From assembly GCF_033807715.1 (NCBI RefSeq), contig NC_084599.1:29321625-29385624 (forward strand): a stretch of DNA of 64,000 bases, read 5' to 3'. The notes under the pieces were generated by a model. The model was not told the DNA's origin. It did not search any database and saw only the letters and a program-made list of their open reading frames with translations. Both the position numbers and the translations under genes were made by a program. Below, piece after piece: positions 36,985-47,484 of the stretch. Source of the stretch: Cololabis saira (lineage: Eukaryota > Chordata > Actinopteri > Beloniformes > Belonidae). Every line of letters begins with the position of its first letter. Position 1 is the first letter of the stretch.

Positions 36985-37750
36985 TAGCAGGAACCAGAAT
37001 ATCAATCAAAACTTTATTTATAAACCACTTTAACATGCCATAAGGCAACCAAAGAAAAGATTATAATGAAGAAGAAAATACAATAAATGAAACCATAAGA
37101 TACAAATAAAAGCAGTAAGCAACATCACTAAAATAAACAATAAAAAGGCAAAAGACAATGCAAGACTGGCCTACTAATCGTGCTCGCTGGAGATGAAAGC
37201 CAATGTAAAAAAATTAGTTTTTAAAATGGATTTAAAGTCACTGAGAGTTCTGGAAGAGCGAGCCCGTTCCACAGTTTTAGGAGTAGCACCCAAAAAACCT
37301 TTGTCTCCCCTAGTCACAAGTTGAGTCCTGGGAACCACCAAGAGAATTAAATCTTCAGATCTCAGGGCTCTACAAGGACGATGTCATATGTAAGAGTTCA
37401 GAGATATAAGGAGGTGCCAGACCATGTAAGCATTTAAAAGCTAAGAGTACGATTTTAAAAGCTCTTTCTTGTCCCCTTTAACAGGCGGGCAGCTGCATTC
37501 TGGACCAGCTGGAGACAGTGGAGAAGAGACTGGTCCATCCTACTATAAAAGGAGTTGCAGTCTTCCAGTCTAGAAAAGATAAGAGCATGAATGACCCTTT
37601 CAAGGGCAGCATGAGGACGATAAGGCTTAACTCTGCTGATTACCCTAAGAACTAGACTGGACTACTGCTGACCTGTCTTTCAAATTTGAAATTTTCATCA
37701 AAGATAACACCATGACTCCTCATAAATTTCGGAGAGTTAGAAAAATCCAA
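36985..37750. repeat. Degenerate interspersed repeat
   Basis: Contains blocks I associate with a common teleost LINE-type repeat: GAGCGAGCCCGTTCCACAGT, CTGCATTCTGGACCAGCTGG and GGAGTTGCAGTCTTCCAGTC. Frames are broken. Family assignment and ends are uncertain. Confidence 0.5.
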
Positions 37751-38019
37751 CGGGCCAGCAGCGCTGCTTCATCCTGTCACCGGGTCAGTTTTTCCAAACA
37801 GAAAGGAGGATGTTCGTATTTTGACATTTGTAAACACTTCTGCAAACTCTCTACGCACTGGGCTCCACCAGATTTTAAATTTAAGTAGATCTGAATGCAT
37901 AACAATGAAATGCCACATTATATTTTTCAATAAATGGACTGCAGTGGAAGCAGGTAGAAAGAAAATAAAACAGAGCCTAAAATAGAACCCTGGGGTGTTC
38001 TGCATGTTTTAGATCACAT

Positions 38020-38180
38020 GTGTCAGACTCCAGTCTTCGACGGCCTCTGTCCTACATGTTTTAGAGGTTTCCCTGCATCAACACACCTAATTCTAGCTAT
38101 TGCAACTACACCCAACCTGTTTGGGCACACAGTGACCAGTTACACCGGTTGCAACCTTTTTATGGTAATCAACACCATCA
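38020..38180. repeat. Interspersed repeat fragment
   Basis: CACATGTGTCAGACTCCAGT followed by GTCCTACATGTTTTAGAGGT resembles a dispersed teleost repeat. It lies just past the putative poly(A) signal of the mucin-like gene. Confidence 0.4.
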
Positions 38181-38253
38181 AGGCCTGCAGACATTAGGCG
38201 TTATCTTTGGACTGAGACGGCAGGATCGAGGAGGTTAAAAGAAAAGTAACAAC

Positions 38254-38259
38254 TTTATT
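38254..38259 (-). terminator. Candidate poly(A) signal of the mucin-like gene
   Basis: AATAAA on the minus strand, about 490 bases past the tentative stop codon. Confidence 0.35.
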
Positions 38260-38389
38260 TCTGCCGGCAACACAGTCAAAACCACACAACACACCGCAGA
38301 AGGACTATTTAATCATTATAATGTACATACAAATTATATCTCAAATATACAGTACTTTGTCATTCCCATTACAGTTGAGGTGATACGTG

Positions 38390-38391
38390 TA

Positions 38392-38455
<64 letters not shown>
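38390..38455. repeat. (TA)n microsatellite
   Basis: About 30 TA units, inside the putative 3' UTR of the mucin-like gene. Confidence 0.95.
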
Positions 38456-38457
<2 letters not shown>

Positions 38458-38747
38458 CACTGTCTCGTGGCATTTGTCTATGTGGATAACATTAATTTTA
38501 CACTCTTGGAAATATCTTCCAGTGTGCTCGAAAGTAGGAATATCTTAAATGTATCACAACAACAAAAAAGTGTTCTTTTCATCTAAGGTGAACTAAACAG
38601 ATAAGCAAATGTGACTTTATAACTTTAAGGGTTATTCTCTTTTCCAAAGCATTAATGGAGCAGTAATTAGTGCAATTATTGTGAATTAATACAGATTAAG
38701 CCTCAGGACCTAAATCAAATGAAGTACCAGCCATTAAAATAAACAGG

Positions 38748-38867
38748 TCACAGCTGAGGGAGGGATGGTCCACGAGCATCGACGAAAGTGCTATGTAAAG
38801 AAAAAGAGTGCTTAGAATAGGAGCCACTGCTGGTTCTCTGCACCAGGACGACATCTCTGGGGTTTAT
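38748..38867 (-). CDS. Mucin-like gene, tentative terminal exon
   Basis: Phase-0 open frame of 39 codons plus TGA after the acceptor TTTCTGGACAG. It is hydrophilic and Ser-rich (NPRDVVLVQRTSSGSYSKH). A poly(A) signal AATAAA on the minus strand is at 38254-38259, giving a plausible 3' UTR of about 490 bases that would include the (TA)n tract. Confidence 0.35.
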   Translation of the reverse strand: MNPRDVVLVQRTSSGSYSKHSFSLHSTFVDARGPSLPQL

Positions 38868-41800
38868 CTGTCCAGAAACATGAGGGGCGCACCGCAGACT
38901 GGACTCCTCGCCTGTGTTGTCCCGTGTAGCTTCCTTTTTTATTTTGAGTAATGAGCAAATGGAGACTCTTCATTCACTTTGCCCTGGAGAGATGACAGAC
39001 GACGGCAAAGGAATTTAAAGAAACAAACAAGCCATTTATAGAGCCCTGCTGTCCACACGGGGCAACCTGTGGAGAGTTTCTGGTGTTATGAACCTGCACT
39101 GACATGTTTGAGTAACCCTGCTGAAAAAACAATTGCATAAACAAACGGAGTGAAGCAACCACATATGCCAGGAATTCACCTCTCCACATTTTCTAGTTCT
39201 TAATTCTTAGGCAAGGCAAGTTTATTTCCGTAGCACCATTGAACAACAAGGTGATTCAAAATGCTTTAAAAAGACACTAAAACATAACTAAATATTATGA
39301 TTTAAAAATGTCCTCAGAAAAGAAAGAAATAAGAACAATAGATAGAATACAATAAAATCACTTGTTAAAATACGATAATGTTTTGAAAAGTACCAGTGCA
39401 GATTTGGAGCTTTATTCAAATGCAGCTGATGTGTCTTGAAGCTGGACTTAAATACAACTGATCTGAGGCTTATGTATAATGAACATGCACAATCTTAAAT
39501 GAACACACACTAATGAAGAATGCAAACAAATCAATGACAGGTGTAAGAAGTAGCACACCCACACAGAATTACACATTACGTTACCTGCAGAGATTTTCCA
39601 TGTACCAGCTGTGAGGATGTAAACTTGGCAGTGTTGTCAATATTGGCAAATTTACATGTTTTCAAGCATCCTTATCCTTTGTCCATTTTAAAAGGCATTG
39701 GTCTTGTCAATTATTAACCCTAAAACTTATTTTTCTCATTATTATTTGCTCATTTTGCAGAATCAGCTGTTTCCATCCCCTGTTGTTAATTATATATTAC
39801 GCTTGGGTAAAGTGCACGCTGGTCCAGTTCAGCAGATTTAAGATGTTTTTCACAGCAGCGACAGTCATGTGCCAGGAAATAACTGCACTAAGAGACCAGT
39901 TTTTTTTAGAAACACATGCGTTAAACCAAACGTGCTGATGTATTTTTCTTTCTCAATAGTTTGTCCACAAACATGATTGTGAACACCTAGCAGAGCTGCT
40001 ATGCTTGTTTCTTGTCTTCATTGCATTTTTCAATGTGATCTGAGAAAAACAGTTTGGAGAAGAGACGGTGTCTCACAAATTTACGTGAAAAAATAACAAA
40101 AGACTCCAGGATGCTGACAACATAAATACCTGCTGACAGATCAATAAAGGGTTGAGATAAGCTCACATTTCTATAGAAAAGGCTTACGCATGACATGTTC
40201 ACCACACCATGTCCTGGAACTGGTTCACCCTGTGACAATCCAGTCAGACTTCCTGTTTGTGTAAAAGAAGAGCAGCAAAGCTTTGTTTCACTGCTGGAGT
40301 GACAACATAGCAGTAAATACTACATATGATTATTTAAACACGGCTGGAATAAACTGTGAAGTATCATTTTGTACGAACCTGCATGTATTGCCTCCTGTTA
40401 ATGAAAGCTTTGTATATTCATTCATTACTTTGCAGACTTTAATTTTAGCCTCCATCATTGACAAATCAATCACTAACAACAACTAGTAATAAGTACAGCA
40501 GGTACTTAGTGGTTCGGGTTCTAGACAAACAAACTAAACCATGGATATCTGTGTGTTAATCCATTCAACGCATGCAATATTTCAGTCTCATTCAGATACT
40601 ATGTATACTCTAGTAAAGACTAGCATGAAAAATGTACCTGTTAAGATCTAATATCAGAGTAATTTTCTTTAACTCACCATGGGCACGTCGTCGAGCCTTT
40701 CAAAGTTTGATCTGGGTAATCTGATACACTTCACTGTTAGAACCACCAGGACGAGCACGAGGATGATGCAGAAGATGCAAATAACGGCCACAAGGCCGGG
40801 GTTTGTTGCCAAGTCATCTTTACCTCGGTCGGGAGACAGAACTGAAAGTGACAAACAAACAAAAAGGGAAAAAACTAAAACAAACAAAGATTACCGTACA
40901 GCCTATTTTTTAGACTGGACTAAATATTGAACCGCTGACACGAACATGAAAACTCTGAAACTGGTATTATAACCAATATTAGCTTCACATATTGTATATT
41001 TCTTACCACCTCTTCTGCTGCGGTAGTTGGTTTTTGTGGAACAGTCTGTTGCTATAGCAACTGCTGCCACAGTTGACATTAGCTGACATTAATTTGGCCA
41101 TTTTGTCCACTTTGTGACCCAACAAATATTTACAGACACTGCATCTGTATCATTAATGGAGCGCTATCCTTATTTGCTTTATATTGAGAGGTTTTCACAT
41201 TCTGATGAAACCACTAAGGCAACAGACGAAGAAGCACCCTACTGAGTTTAATGACCTACACAGAAAGTCTAAATACCATAAAGTTGAACAAGGCTTGACT
41301 TTTTGACTCGCTGCCAGGATGCCCTGTCTTCCCAAGATGCTTTGGGCAGGCAGTGATCCTGCCTCTCTTTCCAAAGATGATGAGTGGGATTTGTTGCCTG
41401 GCATGGACACTGGGCTTAATTCTTTGCGTAGAAAAGAGAAAGGGAAACGATGGCTGTCCAGCGGAGACTAAACTAGCAAAACACTGTTGTTATTATGCAA
41501 ATACAGAAATATGTGAAACAGTCACTTTTTTTTAACTAATTTCTTTTTGCTATTTTAATTTTTAGTTTTTGTAGACCTTACATGCTTTTCACTGTGTATG
41601 TCCTAATGGGATTGATACTGATTTCTTTTTTTTTTGTATTTGTGGATAACTAATTTGAGTTTATGAGTCCTGGCTTATTTTAAAAGGTGTTTAATTTTCC
41701 ACATTTTGGTTAAGCTATTTTATGTTCACAATAATCTTGAGTTATTTTATGATTTTAGTTTAGATTTTTTCCCTGTTCTGTTTTTTCACAGTTACAACTT

Positions 41801-44484
41801 AAAAGCCCAGGTTCACTTGTTACTACATGTTTGTAGCAGTATCTGAAGACATTTCTTTCTTCTTTTAAAGCTTGATTTATCTTTCAACATCGACACCTTG
41901 CCTTTGCTGCAGCTGTGTATCTTCCACTGAAGTCTGAAATTAACCCCTATGCACATTTCAAGTTTGTGTTTTGTCATCAAGCCATAGTGAGTAAGATTAG
42001 TCCACTTTGTATGCAATAACATGCCATGTTTTTTGCTTGTGGTCAAGTAAAATCCCTGTGAAACAAAGCTATACACAACAAAGTGTAATTGCACCTGTGT
42101 CTCAAAATGTAATAAGCAGTCTTCTGGATGTGTAGTCCATAGTTTTCTCATTTTCACTGCCAGACCATATCAAGACTCACCATCCAAACATCTGTCTTCT
42201 TTTCTTTGTTGAGGCAGTTTCCATTAATATGTAAGAGCCAGTCAACCTTTATGAGTTACAATTTGAGTTGCACAGAACTATATGACGTAAGTTCTGTCAT
42301 CAGTCCTTACTGTTTGAAGTATGCAGATAGATAAGTTGATTTAAACCTAGTGGCAGTAGCATTATACCTGTAGGTATAAATGCTCACACCAGTGAAGGAC
42401 ACATGCTTTTGTATTTGATTTTGCCCCTGCATAGATTTAACTCAGAAGTACAATTCAAGCTTATAACGTTCTAGGACAAAAATGAATTAAAAAAAAAGAA
42501 AAGAGGAATGGGCAGTTTGCCCACTTTTGAAGAGCCCAACCAAATGAGGGTAAGTTAAGAAGTGAAGATTGTGACTGAATGTTTGGCCTGGAGCTCAGAG
42601 GGAAGTTTGAACACAGTTCTTCAGCCTGACAGTGTCTGACCTGGACTGGTTTTGTGCACAGTGGTGATCTCTGTGCCGTTTGGTGACCCTGGTGCCGACG
42701 ACACAGTCGGTTGTTGAGAAACTGTGGTAGTTGATGCCTGAGGGGTCGGCGTTGTCGGCTGACTGGAGCTCAGACTGGTTTCCTCCGTTCTGGGTGTTAG
42801 TGGTGAAACTGTGGAGCCATCAGTGGTGAACTGGTGGGTTCCTGTTTGAGACTGCGGTGTGGTGGACGGGGCTGAGCTTGTGAGCTGCGCAGCACTTGTA
42901 GCTGTGAAAGTACAAAAGGCATAAAGGTGATTTGATTACATCTTTCACATTTGATGAAGATAAGCTTGGTGGGAAGGGCTTGTTGGCATTTGTATGGAAG
43001 AAAACATAGCTGACATTTTTTATCTAAAAGCCAATGTGGAGCTGGGAATTATTTCTCCTGTGCACACAAGGTCGCGATCAGCCAAGTTCCAGTTTAGATC
43101 AGTTTAAAAACCAAGTTTATTTATACTGATAAACGCAGCACAGCAGCAGCTGTGGTCTGATCTGCTACAGAGGATACTAAATAGGAAATAAAACCTATAC
43201 TTCTGCAACAGGAGTAATATAAACTTAAGCTCTTCCTTCGTGAAAATTGAGATCTTTCCAGTTTTTGAGCGAGTAGATCACAACTGAGCTGGATACGTTT
43301 CCTGCTCATTTGCTTAATAAATGTAACATGTTATTGTTTCCCCATCGTTTTCTCCTCGTCTTGTTCGTGTAGTTTGGTTTCGGATTTGGTTATTCCGCTA
43401 AGTGTTGTGCTTTTTGTTAATAAAGAACTTCCAGCATATTTCCTTCCTGACATAACAAGGTCTTAAAACTTAAGTTTAAGCTCAGAATTATACAAAACTA
43501 CATGAACCTGTCACATGTTCCACATCAAAGACAGTAAGGATGCATCCTTTGCAACAGTATTCTGAGATACCCATTATTCTAACATCTTTTGTTAAAGCTT
43601 GTTTGACCTCGAGTTTGAGTCGCTTCTGCAGGACGTTAGATCATGTCTGGTATTGCGACACAATGAAAGCTCCAGGGCAGCTGCTGCAGGGTAAGAATAT
43701 TATGTGAGAGGTGTAAATGTCCTTATCACAACTGAACAAACCATTGGTGTGATACGTATGATAAAAGCTCTCCCGCTAACCATCCAAATGGACGTTGAGG
43801 TACTGAGACAATTCTCGTCACTGCTGTGGGTTTTGCATTTGGGTTTGCATGAAAACCAGTTAGGGATTTGTTTCTCCTGGTGATGCAAACAAACAACTGG
43901 CATTGTGCTGCTTTGTTTGCTTTTGACTTTATGAAAGTGTTTGCCAAAGTAGCAAACACCACAGTCGGTCCAATTCTGCCTCACTTTCACTGTTTAAACA
44001 TTTGTTTTCGTCTCCACCTTGATGTGACCTTCCCATTTACTTCAACTTCCTTATAGAATTGGATTTTGACATTCAGAATCACACAAAATAGCAAAAGACA
44101 AAGACAAACTTTGAAGTTTTACACACCACACATACACATCCTGGTTAATGAAATTCTTTAGGAATCCATCTTGTTCAACTTTTGAACTTTTGATGCTTTC
44201 AGCACTGTTTAGGTCATAAAATCCTTGTAAATACACCACTTCCCTGTTTACTGTGAAACAACTTGCCCCACGTTACCCCAGACACGCTCTTTGAACCTCC
44301 TGTCATTGCAGAACATTTCCTGTTTGCATAAATTTGCATCTTTACAACACTTGATTTGTGCAAGTTCTCAGCAGGCCAAACGTATGAATTTAACAGTAAA
44401 AGATGAAATGAAATAAAATATTGACTCACCACTGCAGACTGCTAACAGGCACACGAGGACACTGAGGTGCATCGCTGCAGACAT
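38748..44484 (-). CDS. Mucin-like single-pass membrane protein, unrecognised (about 199 aa; exons 44430-44484, 42641-42901, 40678-40841, 38748-38867)
   Basis: Four-exon model. Exon 1 (ATG at 44484, donor GTGAGT at 44429) encodes a signal peptide MSAAMHLSVLVCLLAVCS. Exon 2 (acceptor TTTCACAG, donor GTCAGA) adds about 87 residues rich in Thr, Ser, Pro and Gln with no Cys, a mucin-type O-glycosylated stalk. Exon 3 (acceptor CACTTTCAG, donor GTGAGT) gives the membrane segment GLVAVICIFCIILVLVLVVL (about residues 121-140) and the cytoplasmic start CIRLPRSNFERLDDVPM. Phases 1-1-0 match across these three exons, so the joins are well supported. Exon 4 is tentative: acceptor TTTCTGGACAG, 39 residues, stop at 38748. 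The likely role is a cell-surface sialomucin; I compared it with remembered PARM1 and ECSCR and found no convincing match. Chain order and strand are certain; the identity and last exon are not. Confidence 0.7.
38868..40677 (-). other. Putative last intron of the mucin-like gene
   Basis: Contains a LINE tail fragment on the minus strand (about 39208-39280, AAGGCAAGTTTATTTCCGTA on the plus strand). No other exon is evident. Confidence 0.35.
40678..40841 (-). CDS. Mucin-like gene, exon 3 (transmembrane segment)
   Basis: 164 bases, entering in phase 1 and leaving in phase 0 at ATG|GTGAGT. A single strong hydrophobic helix is followed by basic residues (KCIRLPR), which fits type I topology after the signal peptide. 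Confidence 0.8.
40842..42640 (-). other. Intron 2 of the mucin-like gene
   Basis: Donor GTCAGA at 42640, acceptor CAG at 40842-40844. AT-rich with no supported exon; extra mucin-type exons were looked for and not seen. Confidence 0.6.
42641..42901 (-). CDS. Mucin-like gene, exon 2 (Ser/Thr/Pro stalk)
   Basis: 261 bases, phase 1 on both sides, so it can be skipped without a frameshift. It contains runs such as SSAPSTTPQSQTGT and SQPTTPTPQAS and one N-glycosylation sequon, NGT. Confidence 0.8.
42902..44429 (-). other. Intron 1 of the mucin-like gene
   Basis: Donor GTGAGT at 44429, acceptor TTTCACAG at 42902. No exon or recognisable transposon inside. Confidence 0.6.
44430..44484 (-). CDS. Mucin-like gene, exon 1 (signal peptide)
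   Basis: Eighteen codons plus one base with the hydrophobic core LSVLVCLLAV. Another ATG lies 20 bases upstream in a different frame (GACATGACTG, about 44504), starting an overlapping upstream frame. Confidence 0.75.
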
Positions 44485-47376
44485 GTTGAGAGAGGAAGCA
44501 GGTCACAGTCATGTCGACAGCCTTCAAACACGCGCAGACTCTACATCCTTGACAGCAGGATGTGCTCAGTGACCGAGGAGGAGGAGTGCTCTAAACATGG
44601 ACTTGTGCACGTCAAATCCTTTTGCCCGGTCAAATATTTGAATAAGGCTGGCCTGTGTTTCCGACCAACCACTGGAGATACGTTTTCACCTCAGAAAAAT
44701 CTTATACAGGTTCAAAGGAACCCATACGCCACTTTTTTCACTTTTGATTGACTTAAGCCCACTTAAGATGATTCAAATTATCTCAGGTCATGAAAACTTT
44801 TACCCACAAGCTCATACTGACACCCTGCTGGTACGCATAATGCAACCTTGTTTTTCTCAGTGTAGCCACAAAGAAATCCTGAATTTGTTTCACTTTATTA
44901 CCATTCAGGTTCCAAATATTTGTGACTTACTTCAACCCTGTAATGCCAGATGTGTAATATTTGATAAATGAATTTCTGATACCACTGCACCAAACCTCTG
45001 AATTAAAAATAAATAAATTGTATAGACAAAAAAAAATAAATGGGGACAGAAAACAGAAAGATGGATGGAATGATGAAATGAATAAATAACTATCCTCCAG
45101 GAAGTGTGGCTACCTAAAGCAACCAGCTGGGGTTGTGGGATGACTCGGAGAGCAACAAACACAGAGATTAGTCCAAAAATCTCTGTTTATGAGACACACA
45201 TACACAAATGTTAATTGTGACAATAATGATTTACACATAGGAGAGTATGTAAATGTAAACACTTAGTATAATTATCAAGAAAGATTTTTTAGGTAGAGAT
45301 GGTATACTATAATGAAAATGAAAGAAGAGAAATGTTTTATAAGGTGAATACTAGCCAATAAACCCCCCCCCAAGGTTTCTCACAACAGTACCACCTGCAG
45401 TGTGATGCCATCCAGAGGAATAAGTGACTGGATTGTCTATTTCTGAAGTGTTCAGGTCCAAAGACGACAAACCTCAGTCTTATCTGAGTTTGGTAGCAGG
45501 TTAACAAATATCCAGGACATTAAAGCATGTTTGTGGGCCAGTTAGTCTCCTCTGTGCGTTATGTGATGACCGTCGTGAACGCAACGTTTTACATGGAAAA
45601 ATATAGGAATACCTTAACTTCAGTCTCGACAAAGCACAAGATCATAAACACAAACAGGTTCTGGGAAGTTGTCATTTGTTTTTAATTCACAATGGCGTCA
45701 GTTTTCATCACAGACCCCAAGAGTCATAATGACAATAACGACAGGTATTTACTATGCTGGTTCAAACTTTGAAGGAAATGTTTCCTCAAAAAGTGCTAAA
45801 GATAAATACTTGTTTTATTCATTTTTCTGTTTTTTTTAAATAACAAAATATAAAAATTATAAGACAAACCCACATTAAGAGGATTTCATAAGCAAATGCA
45901 TAGTGCTGCAGATAAGGATGATCAATGTGATGAAAGACAGTCATTTATACTGAATGTGTCTGATGGACATAATTACACATCTCTGATATTTAATGCTTCA
46001 GATTTCATCTTTTGATACAATTACAGCAGTTTCTTTTTAAATCACCAAATAAAACAATGAAATACTAAACCTGAAAAAACCATCATTCATAAATCATATG
46101 TGGGGATTAAACAGTACATCAGGTCCAATTTATAGTCAGTTTAAAGTTACTTTAAATAGTCTAAACCTTTCTAAATTCACCTCCCATTTGAGGATTCAAA
46201 TTAATATTTAAAAGTTGGTGATCCTGTGTAATATTAACAGACACATTACAAGCTTTTAAATTTAACCATAATCACTACAGTATGTTCAGTCGTGCATCAT
46301 TAAATATAAACTTATTTGGTAAGATAACAGCGCAGCACTGGACACTTACACTTTAAGGCAAAGTTACCGTATTTTCTGGACTATAAGCCGCACCCGCTTT
46401 ATTTTTTAAAAAACAATAAAAAAAGATATACAAGCCGCACCTGTATATAAGCCGCACCCACTTTTATTTTTTAAAAAAATATGCAAGCCGCAGATATTTA
46501 TGTTGTTAGATTAGATATTTACTACATGTACATAACGATTTTGAAGTGTAAATGATGTACATGTTTGTACCTAAATAGATCCTTTCCTAACAGTGTCTTT
46601 TAACACGGCAGCAACTTTGCTGATTAAAACGGGACTGAACCAAAAGAAAATAACCGGTATTTATTTATCTATTTATCTGTTTGAAATCTGCTTCTACCTA
46701 CTTCTATCTACTAAAGAAGAAGTAGCGTATTCTTCTTTGCATTTATTTTGTCTTAGTTTTTATTCTAATTCCGGTTAGCACTCCCCCTAGCGGTGGAAGA
46801 AAAATCCACAGAATAGCCGCACCTTTGTATAAGCCGCACGGTTGAAAACCTATGAAAAAAGTAGCGGCTTATAGTCCAGAAAATACGGTACACTAACTGT
46901 TGTTAAACATTAAAACTGAGTCTTTCATGACAGCATATTAGAAAAAATACATCTGAAATAAACAGAATCAGATCCTTTTGGAGCTGTAGGTGTAATGTCA
47001 TGCAAAGATGGCACTTGTTTAAAAAAATAGCAATTTAACTGCACTCAGTTTCTCTACAACCCCCACCAACAACTGGAAAATGTACTGTCTGAGTGGAAAG
47101 TGCGTCGTCTGAGGGCAGTGGAACGGCTTTTCATCCCTGAATGTTCCCGCAGGAGTGCACATCATTCAGACATAAATAGACACACTAGACACAAACGCAT
47201 TAAAATGATTCAACACTTCAGATCAAACGTCCCAGACTCCTCGGGGAGACAAATGTGATCAACAGAATAACAGACGATAAACTTCGCATGAAAGTGCCGC
47301 AGCATTTCGCAAGGAGAGGAAATGAGGTCAAAAAACACACAGAAATAGCACAACGCTCTTCTGCATCTGATGAGCT
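44485..47376. other. Region between the mucin-like gene and mpv17l2
   Basis: The right part must include the mpv17l2 3' UTR. The only clear element is the TIR transposon at 46365-46890. I found no certain minus-strand AATAAA close to the mpv17l2 stop; one occurs near 45815. Confidence 0.5.
46365..46890. mobile_element. TIR transposon, non-autonomous, TA-flanked
   Basis: Left end TACCGTATTTTCTGGACTAT (continuing AAGCCGC) and an exact inverse at the right end. The repeat CAAGCCGCAC recurs internally. TA at both edges may be the target duplication. It lies about 490 bp past the mpv17l2 stop, possibly in its 3' UTR. Confidence 0.85.
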
Positions 47377-47484
47377 TCATAACCGACTTTTTTCCTCCAG
47401 AGGTTTAGTCTGCTGCAGCTCTTCCTGCTGTGAATCCACAGGGCTGCTGCCGCCTGATGCCAGTTCAGCGTTCCGGCTTTCGCC
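47377..47484 (-). CDS. mpv17l2: mpv17l2 exon 5 (C-terminal tail)
   Basis: Acceptor GTGTCGGCAG, 35 codons plus TGA. Hydrophilic, Glu/Gln/Ser-rich tail ([20 protein letters not shown]). Tails of this family are variable, so this exon rests on phase and splice signals more than on similarity. Confidence 0.75.
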   Translation of the reverse strand, partial: GESRNAELASGGSSPVDSQQEELQQTKPLEEKSRL

